Part shown: piece after piece, positions 8,752 through 17,852 of the stretch
Position numbering within the stretch: position 1 is the first letter of the stretch
Layout of the letters: each line of letters opens with the position of its first letter
DNA from: Saccharicrinis sp965230625
GTDB taxonomy: Bacteria > Bacteroidota > Bacteroidia > Bacteroidales > Marinilabiliaceae
DNA length: 64,000 bases
Assembly (NCBI GenBank): GCA_965230625.1
Contig: CBDDLL010000001.1
Coordinates: forward strand, 3,720,001 to 3,784,000
Reading direction: 5' to 3'
Translations under genes and position numbers: made by a program
The notes under the pieces: generated by a model
What the model saw: the letters and a program-made list of their open reading frames with translations, nothing else
Database searches by the model: none
What the model was told of the DNA's origin: nothing

Positions 8752-9543
8752 AGTAGTTAATATTAAATTAATAAATGGTAATAGATCAGACTATTACCTG
8801 ATTTTAAGATGTGCAATTAATAAGGTGTTGTACGTTCTAAATCGGCTAATTTAGCTCCTGGTATAAAATATTTATTACAATAAATATATTTAAGAAAATG
8901 AAAACTTACAATCTTGATTAATAACGCTTAACACATTATTTATTCTCTTGTTCCGGTATTAATAATTTATATCGTATTAAATTGAATTTTGAGATATTAA
9001 GAGTATAAAATGTCTAATTTGTAGATTGATATGCATTATTTTATTAGGTAATTAAATAATATCACCAAGTTAAATTTTGTTGGAAGAAAGGAAGTTTTAG
9101 AATGTAATATGTGATAAAACGATCATGAAAAATTGACATTCAATTTTTTAGACATAAGGAAGGTTAGCTTTTTCTTGAAAGTTCCATGTAGTCATCAAAA
9201 GAAAAATTAAAACACATGAGTTATTACAATTAAAAATTGCTTATTGAGTAGAATCGGTAATGTTTGGCAAGTGTTAGTTTTAATGATTGAAGAAGATACT
9301 AGGATGATAGATTAGAAGTATTTATAAAGGAACATTTACACTACCCAATTATGGTTCAAAACATGATTTGAAATTAATGTACAGGGGAAAGTATTATTTC
9401 TAAAGTTTAGGTATATAAGCAATAGTAATTGGTTAGCTTAAAATGCAACTAATACCTTATATTTAGAAGATGCATTTTCTAATTCAAATTTGAATTATTC
9501 GAATTAATTTAAACGATGTTGAGAAGTTTACGAAAAGCTATTG
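8752..9543. other. 792-base gene-free region
   Basis: No gene-like reading frame or RNA gene is evident. The region is very AT-rich. It contains a perfect 16-base palindrome AATTCAAATTTGAATT at 9481-9496, 48 bases beyond the stop of the truncated FecR-like gene. The missing 3' part of that gene is not recognisable here in any frame. Confidence 0.5.
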
Positions 9544-9951
9544 TTAGTTTATAATTTGCTTCTTTTTTAAAGGGATCTTGTTGTTAGGGTTTTGATTAAT
9601 TGGAGTCTTTGTATCCATTATATAATTAACACCCGAAGAATCAATTTTAATTTTAACACCTGGTGAAGCATTTAAAATAGTATCTCTACCAGCTTCTAAT
9701 TCAATTTTGCGACCATCAGAAAGAACTAATGTTGCTTTTCTTTTACCAGGCTTAATTCCATCAGCTAATAAATTAATATTGACAGGCGTAATGGAGCTCA
9801 GTTGAACAATAATTACTATTATAACTAATGGAACCATTGCGGAGCTAAAGCTTTTTAAATATTTAAAAAAAGATTTATAATGTTTTATAAACTTTTGAGT
9901 ACAAGCATTCCCTATGCCTGATTCGAAATTCTTATCCTTTCTCATCATCAT
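9544..9951 (-). pseudogene. Truncated FecR-like anti-sigma protein
   Basis: The 135-residue product begins with a basic, probably cytoplasmic, stretch, then one membrane segment (AMVPLVIIVIIVQLSSI, about 39-55). After that comes a sequence like the start of the periplasmic FecR domain in Bacteroidota: KPGKRKATLVLSDGRKIELE, then VKIKIDSSGVNYI. Intact FecR proteins of this phylum are usually above 300 residues and continue with a signal-transduction domain that is absent here. No ECF sigma gene or SusC-like receptor is adjacent. It is either a decayed remnant or a repurposed short protein. The presence of a clean start and stop leaves the second option open. Confidence 0.55.
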
Positions 9952-10263
9952 TATTAGTTAAAATAAACTGAAAAAAATATTAATTGTGCGTTCTGTTTCC
10001 AACCTAAAGACACTTGCGGTGGAATTCTGGGTGACTTACAAATGTTATTTATTGTTAAAATAGGAATTATGTTTTTTAACTATCATAATATGAGGTTGAT
10101 ATATTGTTTGGATTTGAAAAAATAATTTGAAGAAATAAAATTTTAGAGGATAACATTAATATCTCTCTTAATGCAAAATCAGTAAAATGTGTTAGAATTT
10201 CCTTGATTTGGTTAACTCTAAATTAACTACTCTATATATTTTTGTTCAAATAAATTGGGAGAC
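9952..10263. other. Gene-free region between divergent genes
   Basis: This 312-base stretch separates the truncated FecR-like gene (minus) from the EFR1 gene (plus) and must hold both promoters. I see no exact TAnnTTTG box, no strong hairpin and no RNA gene. Confidence 0.4.
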
Positions 10264-11028
10264 ATGATTTTTTACTTTTCAAGTACAGGTAATAGTTTAA
10301 CCATAGCAGAAGGATTGGCAAAAGTACTTGGGGATTCGGTGATGCATATAAGTAAGGCAAAAAAAATACGAAGCATCTCATGTAAGAGAGTTGGATTTGT
10401 ATATCCTGTGCATAACTACAATATGCCACCTATGATGCAAGAGTTTATAAAAAATGTTGATATTTCTAATGCAGAATACATTTTTGGAATTATTACACAT
10501 GGTGGAGATAAGGGAAATGCACTCTATACATTAAATGAATTACTACAAGCAAAAGGCAAGAATTTAAATTACATCAATGATATTTTAATGCCTGTAAATA
10601 GCAGGATAATGTATGGTATGGTTACCGATAAAATAGAAGAAAGAACCCAAAATCAAAATACAATTATTGAATCCTTTGTTAAGGACATTGAAAATGATGT
10701 AAATAATACAGTATCATTGAAAAAGAAAGGATGGTTTGTATTGATGAACCGATTAGGAGAGAGTAACTATATAAAAAGAAAGTTAACACCTACTATAGAT
10801 CAGAATAAATGTATTGGATGTAATATTTGCGTCGAGGTATGTCCAGTAAATAATATCACATTAAATAAATCAAAAGCATTTATTAATAGTAATTGCGAAA
10901 ACTGTATGACCTGTATACATTGGTGTCCGCAAGTATCAATCGGCTTTGGAAAAAGAAAAGTCAGAAAAGAACAACAATACCATCATCCTAAGATAAATAT
11001 CAAGGATATAATATCACAATTAACTTGA
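10264..11028 (+). CDS. EFR1-type ferredoxin: flavodoxin-like domain plus two 4Fe-4S clusters
   Basis: The start chosen is the ATG at 10264, since MIFYFSSTGNSLTIAEGLA is the usual flavodoxin-like opening; an upstream TTG adds three residues. The N-terminal part, about 150 residues, has the FMN phosphate-binding pattern SSTGNS and a second loop at THGGDKGNA. The C-terminal part carries two clusters of 4Fe-4S cysteines, CIGCNICVEVCP and CENCMTCIHWCP. The 254-residue product is an electron carrier of the EFR1 group, common in anaerobes, probably cytoplasmic. Its redox partner is not evident; the neighbours are a phosphoesterase and a truncated FecR-like protein, neither clearly related. Confidence 0.85.
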   Translation: MIFYFSSTGNSLTIAEGLAKVLGDSVMHISKAKKIRSISCKRVGFVYPVHNYNMPPMMQEFIKNVDISNAEYIFGIITHGGDKGNALYTLNELLQAKGKNLNYINDILMPVNSRIMYGMVTDKIEERTQNQNTIIESFVKDIENDVNNTVSLKKKGWFVLMNRLGESNYIKRKLTPTIDQNKCIGCNICVEVCPVNNITLNKSKAFINSNCENCMTCIHWCPQVSIGFGKRKVRKEQQYHHPKINIKDIISQLT

Positions 11029-11139
11029 ACATACTAGTAATACAAGTAACATTGCTAATCACCACAACTAAAAAATGAAATCTGTGTTATAAATTAATCT
11101 TATCTCTATTTTTAAACTTTTTAATCTATTTTTTTATAC

Positions 11140-12255
11140 ATGAACTTAAAAATGTTACTACCATATATAATTTTCTTTGTATTTATAGGGGTGTTGATTA
11201 CTTCTATTATCTATTTGTCTCGAAAAACATCCAAATTGTTTAAATTAAAAAGATCATGGCCTCCATATGTTGTATTTTCTTTGATTGCATTATTCATGAT
11301 GGCAGGAGTGTCACAAATACAATCAGTCAGTTTTTCCGGGCATCTTATATTTGTATCGGCAGCTGTTTTTATGGGATACTTTCTCATTATGGTTTTGTCT
11401 TTTTTAGCCACTGATTTAGTTAACTGGTATTTTAAATTTTCAATTAAAAGATTTACAACAATAGCGTATAGTCTAACTATATTTCTTTTTTTATATAGTT
11501 TGTGGAGTGCATTTTATATAAAAACCAAACATGTTGAAATACCTGTAAAAAATTTAAATAAAGAGTTAACATTTGTTCATCTAACAGATGTTCATATAGG
11601 GCATTTTAGGAATAATGGTTTTATTAATGATTTAGTAAAACAGACTAATGAGCAAAATGCAGATGCTATTTTTATTACAGGTGATTATTTAAATGCTAGA
11701 ATTGCTCTTAAGGATGAGAATTTTGAACCATTAAAAGAATTAGGTGCTCCGGTTTTCTTTGTAGAAGGTAATCATGATGAACATACAGATATAGCTGTTA
11801 TAAATCAAAAAATGAGAGAGGTAGGGGTTAAAGTTCTGGAGAATGAAGTGGAGTTATTTAAAGGTATCCAAATTGTTGGGCTAAATCATATGTTACCTGA
11901 TAATGAAACATTTGATATGCATGCCTCACCAAATAAACCAACAGTAAAGAAAGTGTTACCTACCTTAAATATTAACGATAGCATTCCATCAGTATTATTG
12001 CATCATGCACCCAATGGAATTAAATATGCAAATGAACACGGCATCGATTTGTATTTAGCAGGACACACTCATGCAGGTCAAATGTTTCCATTTAACTATT
12101 TGTCGAATTTTATATTTGAATATAACAGAGGTTTGCATGATTTTGAAGGGACAAAAGTATTTGTTTCGGAGGGAGTTGGAACAGCTGGTCCACCTATGCG
12201 ATTAGGTACGCAAAGTGAAATTGTAGTAATAAAATTGGTTCCGGATAAAAGCTAA
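11140..12255 (+). CDS. Membrane-anchored calcineurin-like metallophosphoesterase
   Basis: The 371-residue protein has about four N-terminal membrane helices in the first 130 residues, then a metallophosphatase domain. The metal ligands are visible in order: DVHIGH (Asp150, His152), GDYLNAR, GNHDEH, HHAPNG and GHTHAGQ. This arrangement is that of the YkuE/YaeI-like group, which in other bacteria includes lipid- or nucleotide-phosphate hydrolases. Here the active site would sit at the membrane surface. The gene stands alone, 111 bases after the EFR1 gene, and is followed by a strong hairpin terminator. The substrate is unknown. Confidence 0.85.
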   Translation: MNLKMLLPYIIFFVFIGVLITSIIYLSRKTSKLFKLKRSWPPYVVFSLIALFMMAGVSQIQSVSFSGHLIFVSAAVFMGYFLIMVLSFLATDLVNWYFKFSIKRFTTIAYSLTIFLFLYSLWSAFYIKTKHVEIPVKNLNKELTFVHLTDVHIGHFRNNGFINDLVKQTNEQNADAIFITGDYLNARIALKDENFEPLKELGAPVFFVEGNHDEHTDIAVINQKMREVGVKVLENEVELFKGIQIVGLNHMLPDNETFDMHASPNKPTVKKVLPTLNINDSIPSVLLHHAPNGIKYANEHGIDLYLAGHTHAGQMFPFNYLSNFIFEYNRGLHDFEGTKVFVSEGVGTAGPPMRLGTQSEIVVIKLVPDKS

Positions 12256-12285
12256 AAGGAAATTACTTAGCAACTCTATATTGTT

Positions 12286-12330
12286 AATCGCTTCTGATCA
12301 GAAAATAATCTGACAGGAGCGATTTTACTT
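12286..12330 (+). terminator. Intrinsic terminator after the phosphoesterase gene
   Basis: AATCGCT with following CTG pairs imperfectly with CAG and GAGCGATT, giving a long interrupted stem, followed by TTTTACTTTT. The remaining 236 bases before the next gene hold its promoter region and nothing else recognisable. Confidence 0.65.
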
Positions 12331-12553
12331 TTGATTATCACAAGAGATTAATAATTCAATCCTTTTTTTGTTTAATTATTGATAATACATAATTTGTGAG
12401 GAGTGTTTTATTAGTTCTTAAATAGTAAACTTTTTTTTGTACAAAATACAATTAATTGGTATTTAGTAAAGAAAAGGAAGATATTTGTAATTGACAGAAT
12501 CAAATTGTCAAATTAAAATATACAAAATCAAAAAAATATTAATAATTAATTCT

Positions 12554-12560
12554 GGAGGAG
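12554..12560 (+). promoter_or_regulatory. Unusually strong Shine-Dalgarno sequence
   Basis: GGAGGAG lies 6-7 bases before the SDR start codon. Other genes in this window lack such a site, which fixes this start and hints at foreign origin. Confidence 0.6.
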
Positions 12561-12566
12561 TATAAA

Positions 12567-13475
12567 ATGTATAGTGAACATGATGTTCCTGATCAATCAG
12601 GAAAGACAGTTTTTATAACCGGTGCTAATACAGGCCTCGGATTTGAAACAGCAAGAATTTTGGCCCGCAAGGGAGCTCGGGTTCTGATAGGTTGCCGTTC
12701 TGCAGAAAAAGCAGATAAAGCCATAAAGAAAATACTGGAAGAAGCACCTGATGCTGACTTAAAATTTATTGCTTTGGATCTTAATTCCCTTGATTCGGTT
12801 AAAAAAGCCGCAGAGCAGGTTAACAAAGAAGATCAATTGGACATTTTGATTAACAATGCAGGAGTAATGACACCTCCTTTGGGCAGGACTGTTGATGGGT
12901 TTGAGACTCAAATGGGCGTTAATCACTTTGGACATTTTGCATTAACCGGGCTGTTGCTTCCTAAAATGCTTGAACAAAAAAATGGACGCATAGTTTCCTT
13001 GAGTAGTTTAGGTCATAAAACAGGAAAGATCTATTTTGAAGATATACAGTGCGAAGGCAAATACGATGCTATGGAACGTTACAAAATGAGCAAACTGGCA
13101 AACGCACTTTTTGTAAGGGAATTGCATAGGCGCTTGAGTACCAAAGGTACAAATGTAATTTGTGTGGCCAGTCATCCGGGTGTAGCTGATACGGAATTAT
13201 CTAGGAATTTTGGTTTTTTTGCCAAGATGTTTATTCTTCCATTAATTCGTGTTTTAAAAATGTTTAACACACCAATAGAAGGAGCTTTACCATCCCTTAT
13301 GGCTTCTACTGATCTAAATGTGGAGCCTGGTGAAATTTACGGTCCTGTAAAAAGAGGTGAAACAGCCAGATCTGCAAAAAAGGGCAAATATGCTAAACAA
13401 GCACTTAACGAGGATGATGCAAAACGATTATGGAGCATATCAGAAGAAATGACTGGAGTTATATATCCTGTGTAG
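12567..13475 (+). CDS. Short-chain dehydrogenase/reductase (retinol-dehydrogenase-like)
   Basis: The 302-residue protein is a cytoplasmic NAD(P)-dependent oxidoreductase of the SDR superfamily. It shows the TGANTGLG cofactor loop (residues 18-25), LGCRS-type GCRSAEKA (favouring NADP), the NNAGVM motif and the YKMSK catalytic pair (Tyr172, Lys176). The closest group by eye is the retinol-dehydrogenase/WW-oxidoreductase-like branch. A strong Shine-Dalgarno, GGAGGAG at 12554-12560, precedes the start by 7 bases; such sites are rare in Bacteroidota and, with somewhat higher GC wording, suggest transfer. An AraC regulator follows 227 bases downstream and probably controls it. Confidence 0.9.
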   Translation: MYSEHDVPDQSGKTVFITGANTGLGFETARILARKGARVLIGCRSAEKADKAIKKILEEAPDADLKFIALDLNSLDSVKKAAEQVNKEDQLDILINNAGVMTPPLGRTVDGFETQMGVNHFGHFALTGLLLPKMLEQKNGRIVSLSSLGHKTGKIYFEDIQCEGKYDAMERYKMSKLANALFVRELHRRLSTKGTNVICVASHPGVADTELSRNFGFFAKMFILPLIRVLKMFNTPIEGALPSLMASTDLNVEPGEIYGPVKRGETARSAKKGKYAKQALNEDDAKRLWSISEEMTGVIYPV

Positions 13476-13702
13476 ACATTGATTGATATCTTCATGTCTG
13501 CTCTCCTCCTTGCGCGAACAGCTTGTTTGCTTTTAATTAAAAAAAGACTTGTCCCATATAAAATGGGAGCCAATCGTCTTGAGGCAAATTAAGGAGTTGC
13601 AAATGAAATAAATGTTGGGTACAGACTTTAAGGTATATTTTATTCTTTGACAAGAAATAAATCATTGGAATACCTTTACTAGTTAATAGGAAAAATAAAC
13701 AA

Positions 13703-14611
13703 ATGAGCGAGATTATACATATAGAATCAATTACTGAAGTACATAAAATATTGGGCATAGAAAAACCTAAACATCCACTGGTAACCATTTTAAATCACAA
13801 AGATATCCAACTTAATAGAGATATGAGTGGTGTAAGGGTTTCTTTAAATTTATACCAGATTTCCTTAAAGAAATGCCCAAGTAATTCATTTCAGTATGGC
13901 AGGAATTCCTATGATTTTCAGGAGGGAACAATGATATTTACAAGTCCTGGGCAGGTGGTTTCGTTTGGTGAGTGGGATCAAGGTTATGTAGCCAATGGAT
14001 GGACTCTGGCATTTCATCCCGATTTAATCCGAAAATCAGAATTAGGCAGAAATATTGATAAATATTCGTTCTTTTCGTATGATGCCAACGAAGCTTTACA
14101 TTTATCTGACCTGGAAAAAGATATGATTAGAGGTTTGTTGGATAAAATCATCATGGAGTATAGCCAAAACATAGATAAACATAGTCAGAAACTCATTATT
14201 TCTAATATAGAATTAGTACTGGATTATTGTACCCGATACTACGATAGGCAGTTTTACACAAGGACTAACTTAAATAATGATGTTGTTGCTGGTTTTGAAA
14301 GGCTATTAAAGGATTATTATAGCACAAACGTTGCCTTGGAGGAAGGAATTCCAACGGTTGCTTATTGTGGTACCCAACTAGGCATGTCACCAAATTATCT
14401 GAGTGATTTACTTAAAAAAGAAACTGGAAGAAATGCCCAGGATCATATTCATTTATATGTTATTGACCGAGCTAAAACTCAGCTGCTGAATTCTGGGGAA
14501 TCCATTAGTCAAATTGCTTATGGGCTTGGATTTGATTATCCTCAGCATTTTAGTAAATTATTTAAAAAGAAAACCGGAATGACTCCTGCCGAATACAGAA
14601 ATGTGAATTAA
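13703..14611 (+). CDS. AraC-family transcriptional regulator
   Basis: The 302-residue protein has an AraC_N-like cupin sensor in its first half (FQEGTMIFTSPGQVVSFGEW) and the two-helix DNA-binding module at the C-terminus. The first recognition helix lies in LGMSPNYLSDLLKKETGR and the second in ISQIAYGLGFDYPQHFSKLF, ending KKKTGMTPAEYR. It most likely regulates the SDR gene just upstream; SDR plus AraC pairs of this kind are common in Bacteroidota. Its last 70 residues are closely matched by a detached fragment at 17492-17706. An insertion-sequence relic starts 92 bases downstream. A TCCCAT/ATGGGA hairpin at 13552-13568 lies between the two genes. Confidence 0.9.
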   Translation: MSEIIHIESITEVHKILGIEKPKHPLVTILNHKDIQLNRDMSGVRVSLNLYQISLKKCPSNSFQYGRNSYDFQEGTMIFTSPGQVVSFGEWDQGYVANGWTLAFHPDLIRKSELGRNIDKYSFFSYDANEALHLSDLEKDMIRGLLDKIIMEYSQNIDKHSQKLIISNIELVLDYCTRYYDRQFYTRTNLNNDVVAGFERLLKDYYSTNVALEEGIPTVAYCGTQLGMSPNYLSDLLKKETGRNAQDHIHLYVIDRAKTQLLNSGESISQIAYGLGFDYPQHFSKLFKKKTGMTPAEYRNVN

Positions 14612-14702
14612 TTACTATTGTCAATTTTCTTCACAATAACAGGGTTTAGGTAATTAAAGTTTGTTTACTTTTTTTTCAAAAAAAATACTACGAGTTACCT
14701 TA

Positions 14703-15519
14703 GAAACTGTTTAAATTTTATTTTTTAATTCTGTTAAGCATTAGCATTACCATTGACAATTGGATCATGGCTTCACTCGTATCTATTTTATATTCATAAT
14801 CTTTGCCAAGTCTTCTGTAGTTCTCAAACCAAGAAAACGTTCTTTCTACAATCCAACGTTTTGGTAGGACTTGAAACTTCACGGTTGTATCTGACCTCAG
14901 AACAACTTCCAACACCCACCCGAATATCCGCTTGGTATTTTCCATTAATTCGCCTCTATAACCGCCATCGGCCACAATTTTGACCATCCGGCTAAATCTT
15001 CTTGTTCAATAACTTTAAGGGCAGCCTTGCTGTCGTGCTCGTTTCATGTACAACAAAGCCAGTATAAGCCCCATTGTATCAGTAATAATATGCCGTTTTC
15101 TGCCTTTATGCCTCCATCAATCCCTCTACAACCCGCCGCTTCTGGTCTACTGGCTATCAATTAACCCAAGGCTTGGAGATACATCTTTTCCCGCATCTTT
15201 TCTGGATCCCTTAACTCTTCATGAATCATCTCTATTGTTCCGTCGATTTCGTGAAATAATAATTCAACTCCCACTTTGGGAAACTAGGTAATCCATTTGA
15301 GCATTAGAAGATCCCATTGAATATTTCTCTCAAAGAATGCTTTCGCTTTCGTTTGTCCTTCAAAATGGCTAATATTGCATTATACTGACTATCGGTTAGG
15401 TCGGTCGAATATCTCTTTTTCATATCTTATGTGTCTGATTAACTGTAAGATACGAATTTTAATTCGTCCTATCTGATAGTCATTTATTTATGTCCTATTG
15501 TCTATTTTTAAACAGTTTC
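14703..15519 (-). mobile_element. IS5-family insertion element (IS427-like group), decayed, 817 bp
   Basis: The ends are perfect 13-bp inverted repeats: GAAACTGTTTAAA at 14703-14715 and TTTAAACAGTTTC at 15507-15519. Both are flanked by the trinucleotide TTA (14700-14702 and 15520-15522), a target duplication of the TNA type seen in the IS427 group of IS5. The length of 817 bp fits that group. The single transposase region on the minus strand is broken by stops and frameshifts, so the element is no longer autonomous. It lies between an AraC gene and a transporter. Confidence 0.85.
14718..15423 (-). pseudogene. Broken IS5-family transposase
   Basis: Reading from 15423 downwards, the first frame encodes MKKRYSTDLTDSQYNAILAI and, after KRKRKHSLREIFNGIF, hits a stop at about codon 40. 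Further pieces recognisable in other frames include FPKWELNYYF and EMIHEELRD. The final 89 codons (14987-14718) are open and carry the DDE C-terminus: VADGGYRGE with an aspartate, and KRWIVERTFSWFENYRRLGK with the catalytic glutamate. Several frameshifts and small deletions separate these parts. Members of this group can use one programmed frameshift, but the number of breaks here exceeds that. Confidence 0.8.
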
Positions 15520-15562
15520 TTAAATATTGAGCTTAACTTGATAGTAGATTCTCGATTCATGA

Positions 15563-17419
15563 CTAAATTCTTCGACTTCTAATTCGTTCTGATAACAGAA
15601 TTAAATTTTTTAAGTCATGAATTGAGTTGGCTTTTTTCCAGTTATTAATAAATTCTTTGTTTTGTACTATCTGGGCAATAGCAATCAATGTTTTCAGGTA
15701 AAAACTTCGTTCATCTTTGGTTCCTGCAAGAGCAAAAACAATATGAACCGGAGAAGTGTCATTAGCTAGTTTAATACCATGTTTAGATCTAACAATGGCA
15801 ATGTCAAATTTAGAATCTCCTTCAATTACAATACTTAGAATGGCTAGTCCTTCATAAATTACAGAGTCGAATTTTTCCTCTTCTTCACGAAATAATTTGT
15901 AAATCTTGCCAACAGGCATACCAAGTTTTATCGAAAAGCTTTCAGAGATTTCCATGAACAATCCATTATTGTCTGTTTCTTTTGTGATATCCATAAAAGT
16001 GGCTTGTTTTACAATACTATCAAATTTATCTTCCACAATTCCATCTCTTTCAAATAAGATATCTCTTAATTCATCTGTTAAAACAGAGGATTTAATTTCT
16101 CTAGAAGTAATTCGCTCAACAATTTGAAGAAGAGCTGATTGTTTTAAATTTCTTCGTTTTGAATATAGATAATACCATAATATTGAAAAGCCAACAAAAC
16201 CTAGAGTTATAAAAAAGGGTATATATCCCATTTCAATAATGAGCAGTAGGTAAATACCCATTCCAACAAATTGAATATAAGGATAAAAGGGAGATTTGAA
16301 TGATGGTTTGTAAGAAGCTATTTTGCTTTCGCGCATAAGAATTACAGATAAATTAACAAGAAAGAATAAAATTAGCATCATGGTTGAAGCCACTTTAACC
16401 AGATTTTCAAGATCGAGGAATATTACAACTGTAATCATAAAAAGTGAAGTAACCAGAATTGAAATAACAGGTGTTTTAAGCCTTAAACTTACTTTAGAAA
16501 ATAATGATGGAATTAAATTATCCTCAGCCATGGCTAGTGGGATTCGGGATGAAGACAATAAACCGGCATTACCTGTAGTAATAAATGCGAGTATAGCTGC
16601 TATTGTTAAAATAGTAAATCCAATATTACCATCCAGTTTTGAAGCGGCATTTGATATAGGATTAAGAGTTTCACTAAAGTTATTACCATCCAACAATCCT
16701 ACGGTAACAAACAACGAAAAAAAGTATAATGTTGTTGTAACAATAAAGGCTGCAAACATACCTGCAGGTATATTAACTTTAGGATTTTTTACCTCTTCAG
16801 CAATGGATGCAATTTTAGTAAGTCCTCCGTACGAAATAAAAATCATACCCATAACAGTAAATATCGATTGCCATCCATGAGGTTTGAATGGAACATACCT
16901 GTTAACATCAATGTAGTTGAATCCTTTTAAAATAAAGTAGGATAATATGATGATGATTAATACAACAAGAGTGCTTTGAAACCAACTACTTTCCTTCACT
17001 CCAAGAATATTAACTACAGTAAAGAACAATATTATTCCAACAGCAAAAAGTTTCATCATAGCAGGTGATGCTTCAAAAAACAAGGGCTCAATCAACAATC
17101 CAATACCTAGCAATGCGAATGCACTTTTTAAACAAAGCGAGTACCATGAAGCAAAACCAGCAAATACTCCCATATATGCCCCTAAACTACGATGGATAAA
17201 AAAATAGGATCCACCAGATTTAGGCATGGCTGTAGCCAGTTCCGATTTGGAGAATATGGTAGGAATCATTAGAAGCGCAGAAAAAAAATAGGCAATAAAA
17301 ATAGCAGGACCAACCATTGGGAATACAATAGAAGGTAGGATAAATAAACCTGAACTTATCATTGTGCCTGAAGCAACACAGAAAACACCAAAAAAACCAG
17401 TTTCTTTCTTAAGGTCCAT
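15563..17419 (-). CDS. APC-family amino acid permease with C-terminal EIIA-like domain
   Basis: The 618-residue protein has about twelve membrane helices in its first 430 residues, starting GFFGVFCVASGTMISSGLFI, the substrate-binding helix-1 motif of APC permeases. The soluble C-terminus (about 455-600) resembles a PTS EIIA type-2/PtsN domain. In related permease-EIIA fusions I expect a GLAIPH-type motif with the phosphorylatable histidine. Here the stretch reads GLAILSIVIEG, placing Ser529 where histidine should be, so phosphotransfer is unlikely. The domain may sense or bind rather than carry phosphate. It would transport amino acids or polyamines across the inner membrane; the substrate is unknown. 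An IS relic abuts its 3' end. Confidence 0.85.
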   Translation of the reverse strand: MDLKKETGFFGVFCVASGTMISSGLFILPSIVFPMVGPAIFIAYFFSALLMIPTIFSKSELATAMPKSGGSYFFIHRSLGAYMGVFAGFASWYSLCLKSAFALLGIGLLIEPLFFEASPAMMKLFAVGIILFFTVVNILGVKESSWFQSTLVVLIIIILSYFILKGFNYIDVNRYVPFKPHGWQSIFTVMGMIFISYGGLTKIASIAEEVKNPKVNIPAGMFAAFIVTTTLYFFSLFVTVGLLDGNNFSETLNPISNAASKLDGNIGFTILTIAAILAFITTGNAGLLSSSRIPLAMAEDNLIPSLFSKVSLRLKTPVISILVTSLFMITVVIFLDLENLVKVASTMMLILFFLVNLSVILMRESKIASYKPSFKSPFYPYIQFVGMGIYLLLIIEMGYIPFFITLGFVGFSILWYYLYSKRRNLKQSALLQIVERITSREIKSSVLTDELRDILFERDGIVEDKFDSIVKQATFMDITKETDNNGLFMEISESFSIKLGMPVGKIYKLFREEEEKFDSVIYEGLAILSIVIEGDSKFDIAIVRSKHGIKLANDTSPVHIVFALAGTKDERSFYLKTLIAIAQIVQNKEFINNWKKANSIHDLKNLILLSERIRSRRI

Positions 17420-17491
17420 ATTAAAGTTTTACTTCTCCTTAATTTACTGAAATTTGATATTTTATAAAACTGTTTACATCACCTATTTAAT

Positions 17492-17706
17492 TTTTAAGCG
17501 ACTTGCTAAAAAAGGAAACAGGTCGAAATACTTTAGATCAGATCCATTCTTTTATTATTGATAAAGCTAAGGATCAGTTATTGAGAACAAGTGATCCGGT
17601 AAGTCAAATAGCTTATTCGTTAGGATTTGAATACCCTCAGAACTTTAGCAAAATATTTAAAAGTAAAACAGGAATAAGTCCAGCAAAGTATAGAAAATTA
17701 AATTAA
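17492..17706 (+). pseudogene. 3' fragment of an AraC-family regulator gene
   Basis: About 70 codons encode FLSDLLKKETGRNTLDQIHS and continue to TGISPAKYRKLN. This matches the last 70 residues of the regulator at 13703-14611 closely, with the same second HTH helix. An in-frame stop lies directly before the matching part, and there is no N-terminal half or first HTH helix upstream. It is a truncated duplicate. A TTG at 17503 could in principle start a 67-residue peptide, but half an AraC DNA-binding module is not expected to work alone. Confidence 0.75.
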
Positions 17707-17852
17707 AGAAATATAAACAATTAATCTAAAAGTATAATAAGTAAATAATAAAGAAGAAGAGATTGATTTATTATAGATGGTCGTATTAATTTAAGAAAAT
17801 TGTGATCAGTGACTCTATTATAGTTTTTACCTATAGTTATTAAAAAACTACA

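Noticed and set aside
9481..9496. Palindrome AATTCAAATTTGAATT as an operator or terminator
   Set aside because: It is AT-only-like simple symmetry in a very AT-rich gap, with no gene start nearby and no T-run.
15046..15291. Plus-strand frame of 81 codons inside the IS relic
   Set aside because: It is opposite the decayed transposase, whose pieces are recognisable on the minus strand.
16323..16880. Open frame of 185 codons on the plus strand inside the APC permease gene
   Set aside because: It is antisense to conserved membrane helices and has no start context or family features.
17503..17706. Stand-alone 67-residue DNA-binding protein
   Set aside because: Only the second half of an AraC module is present and a stop lies just before the homologous part; a truncated duplicate explains it better.
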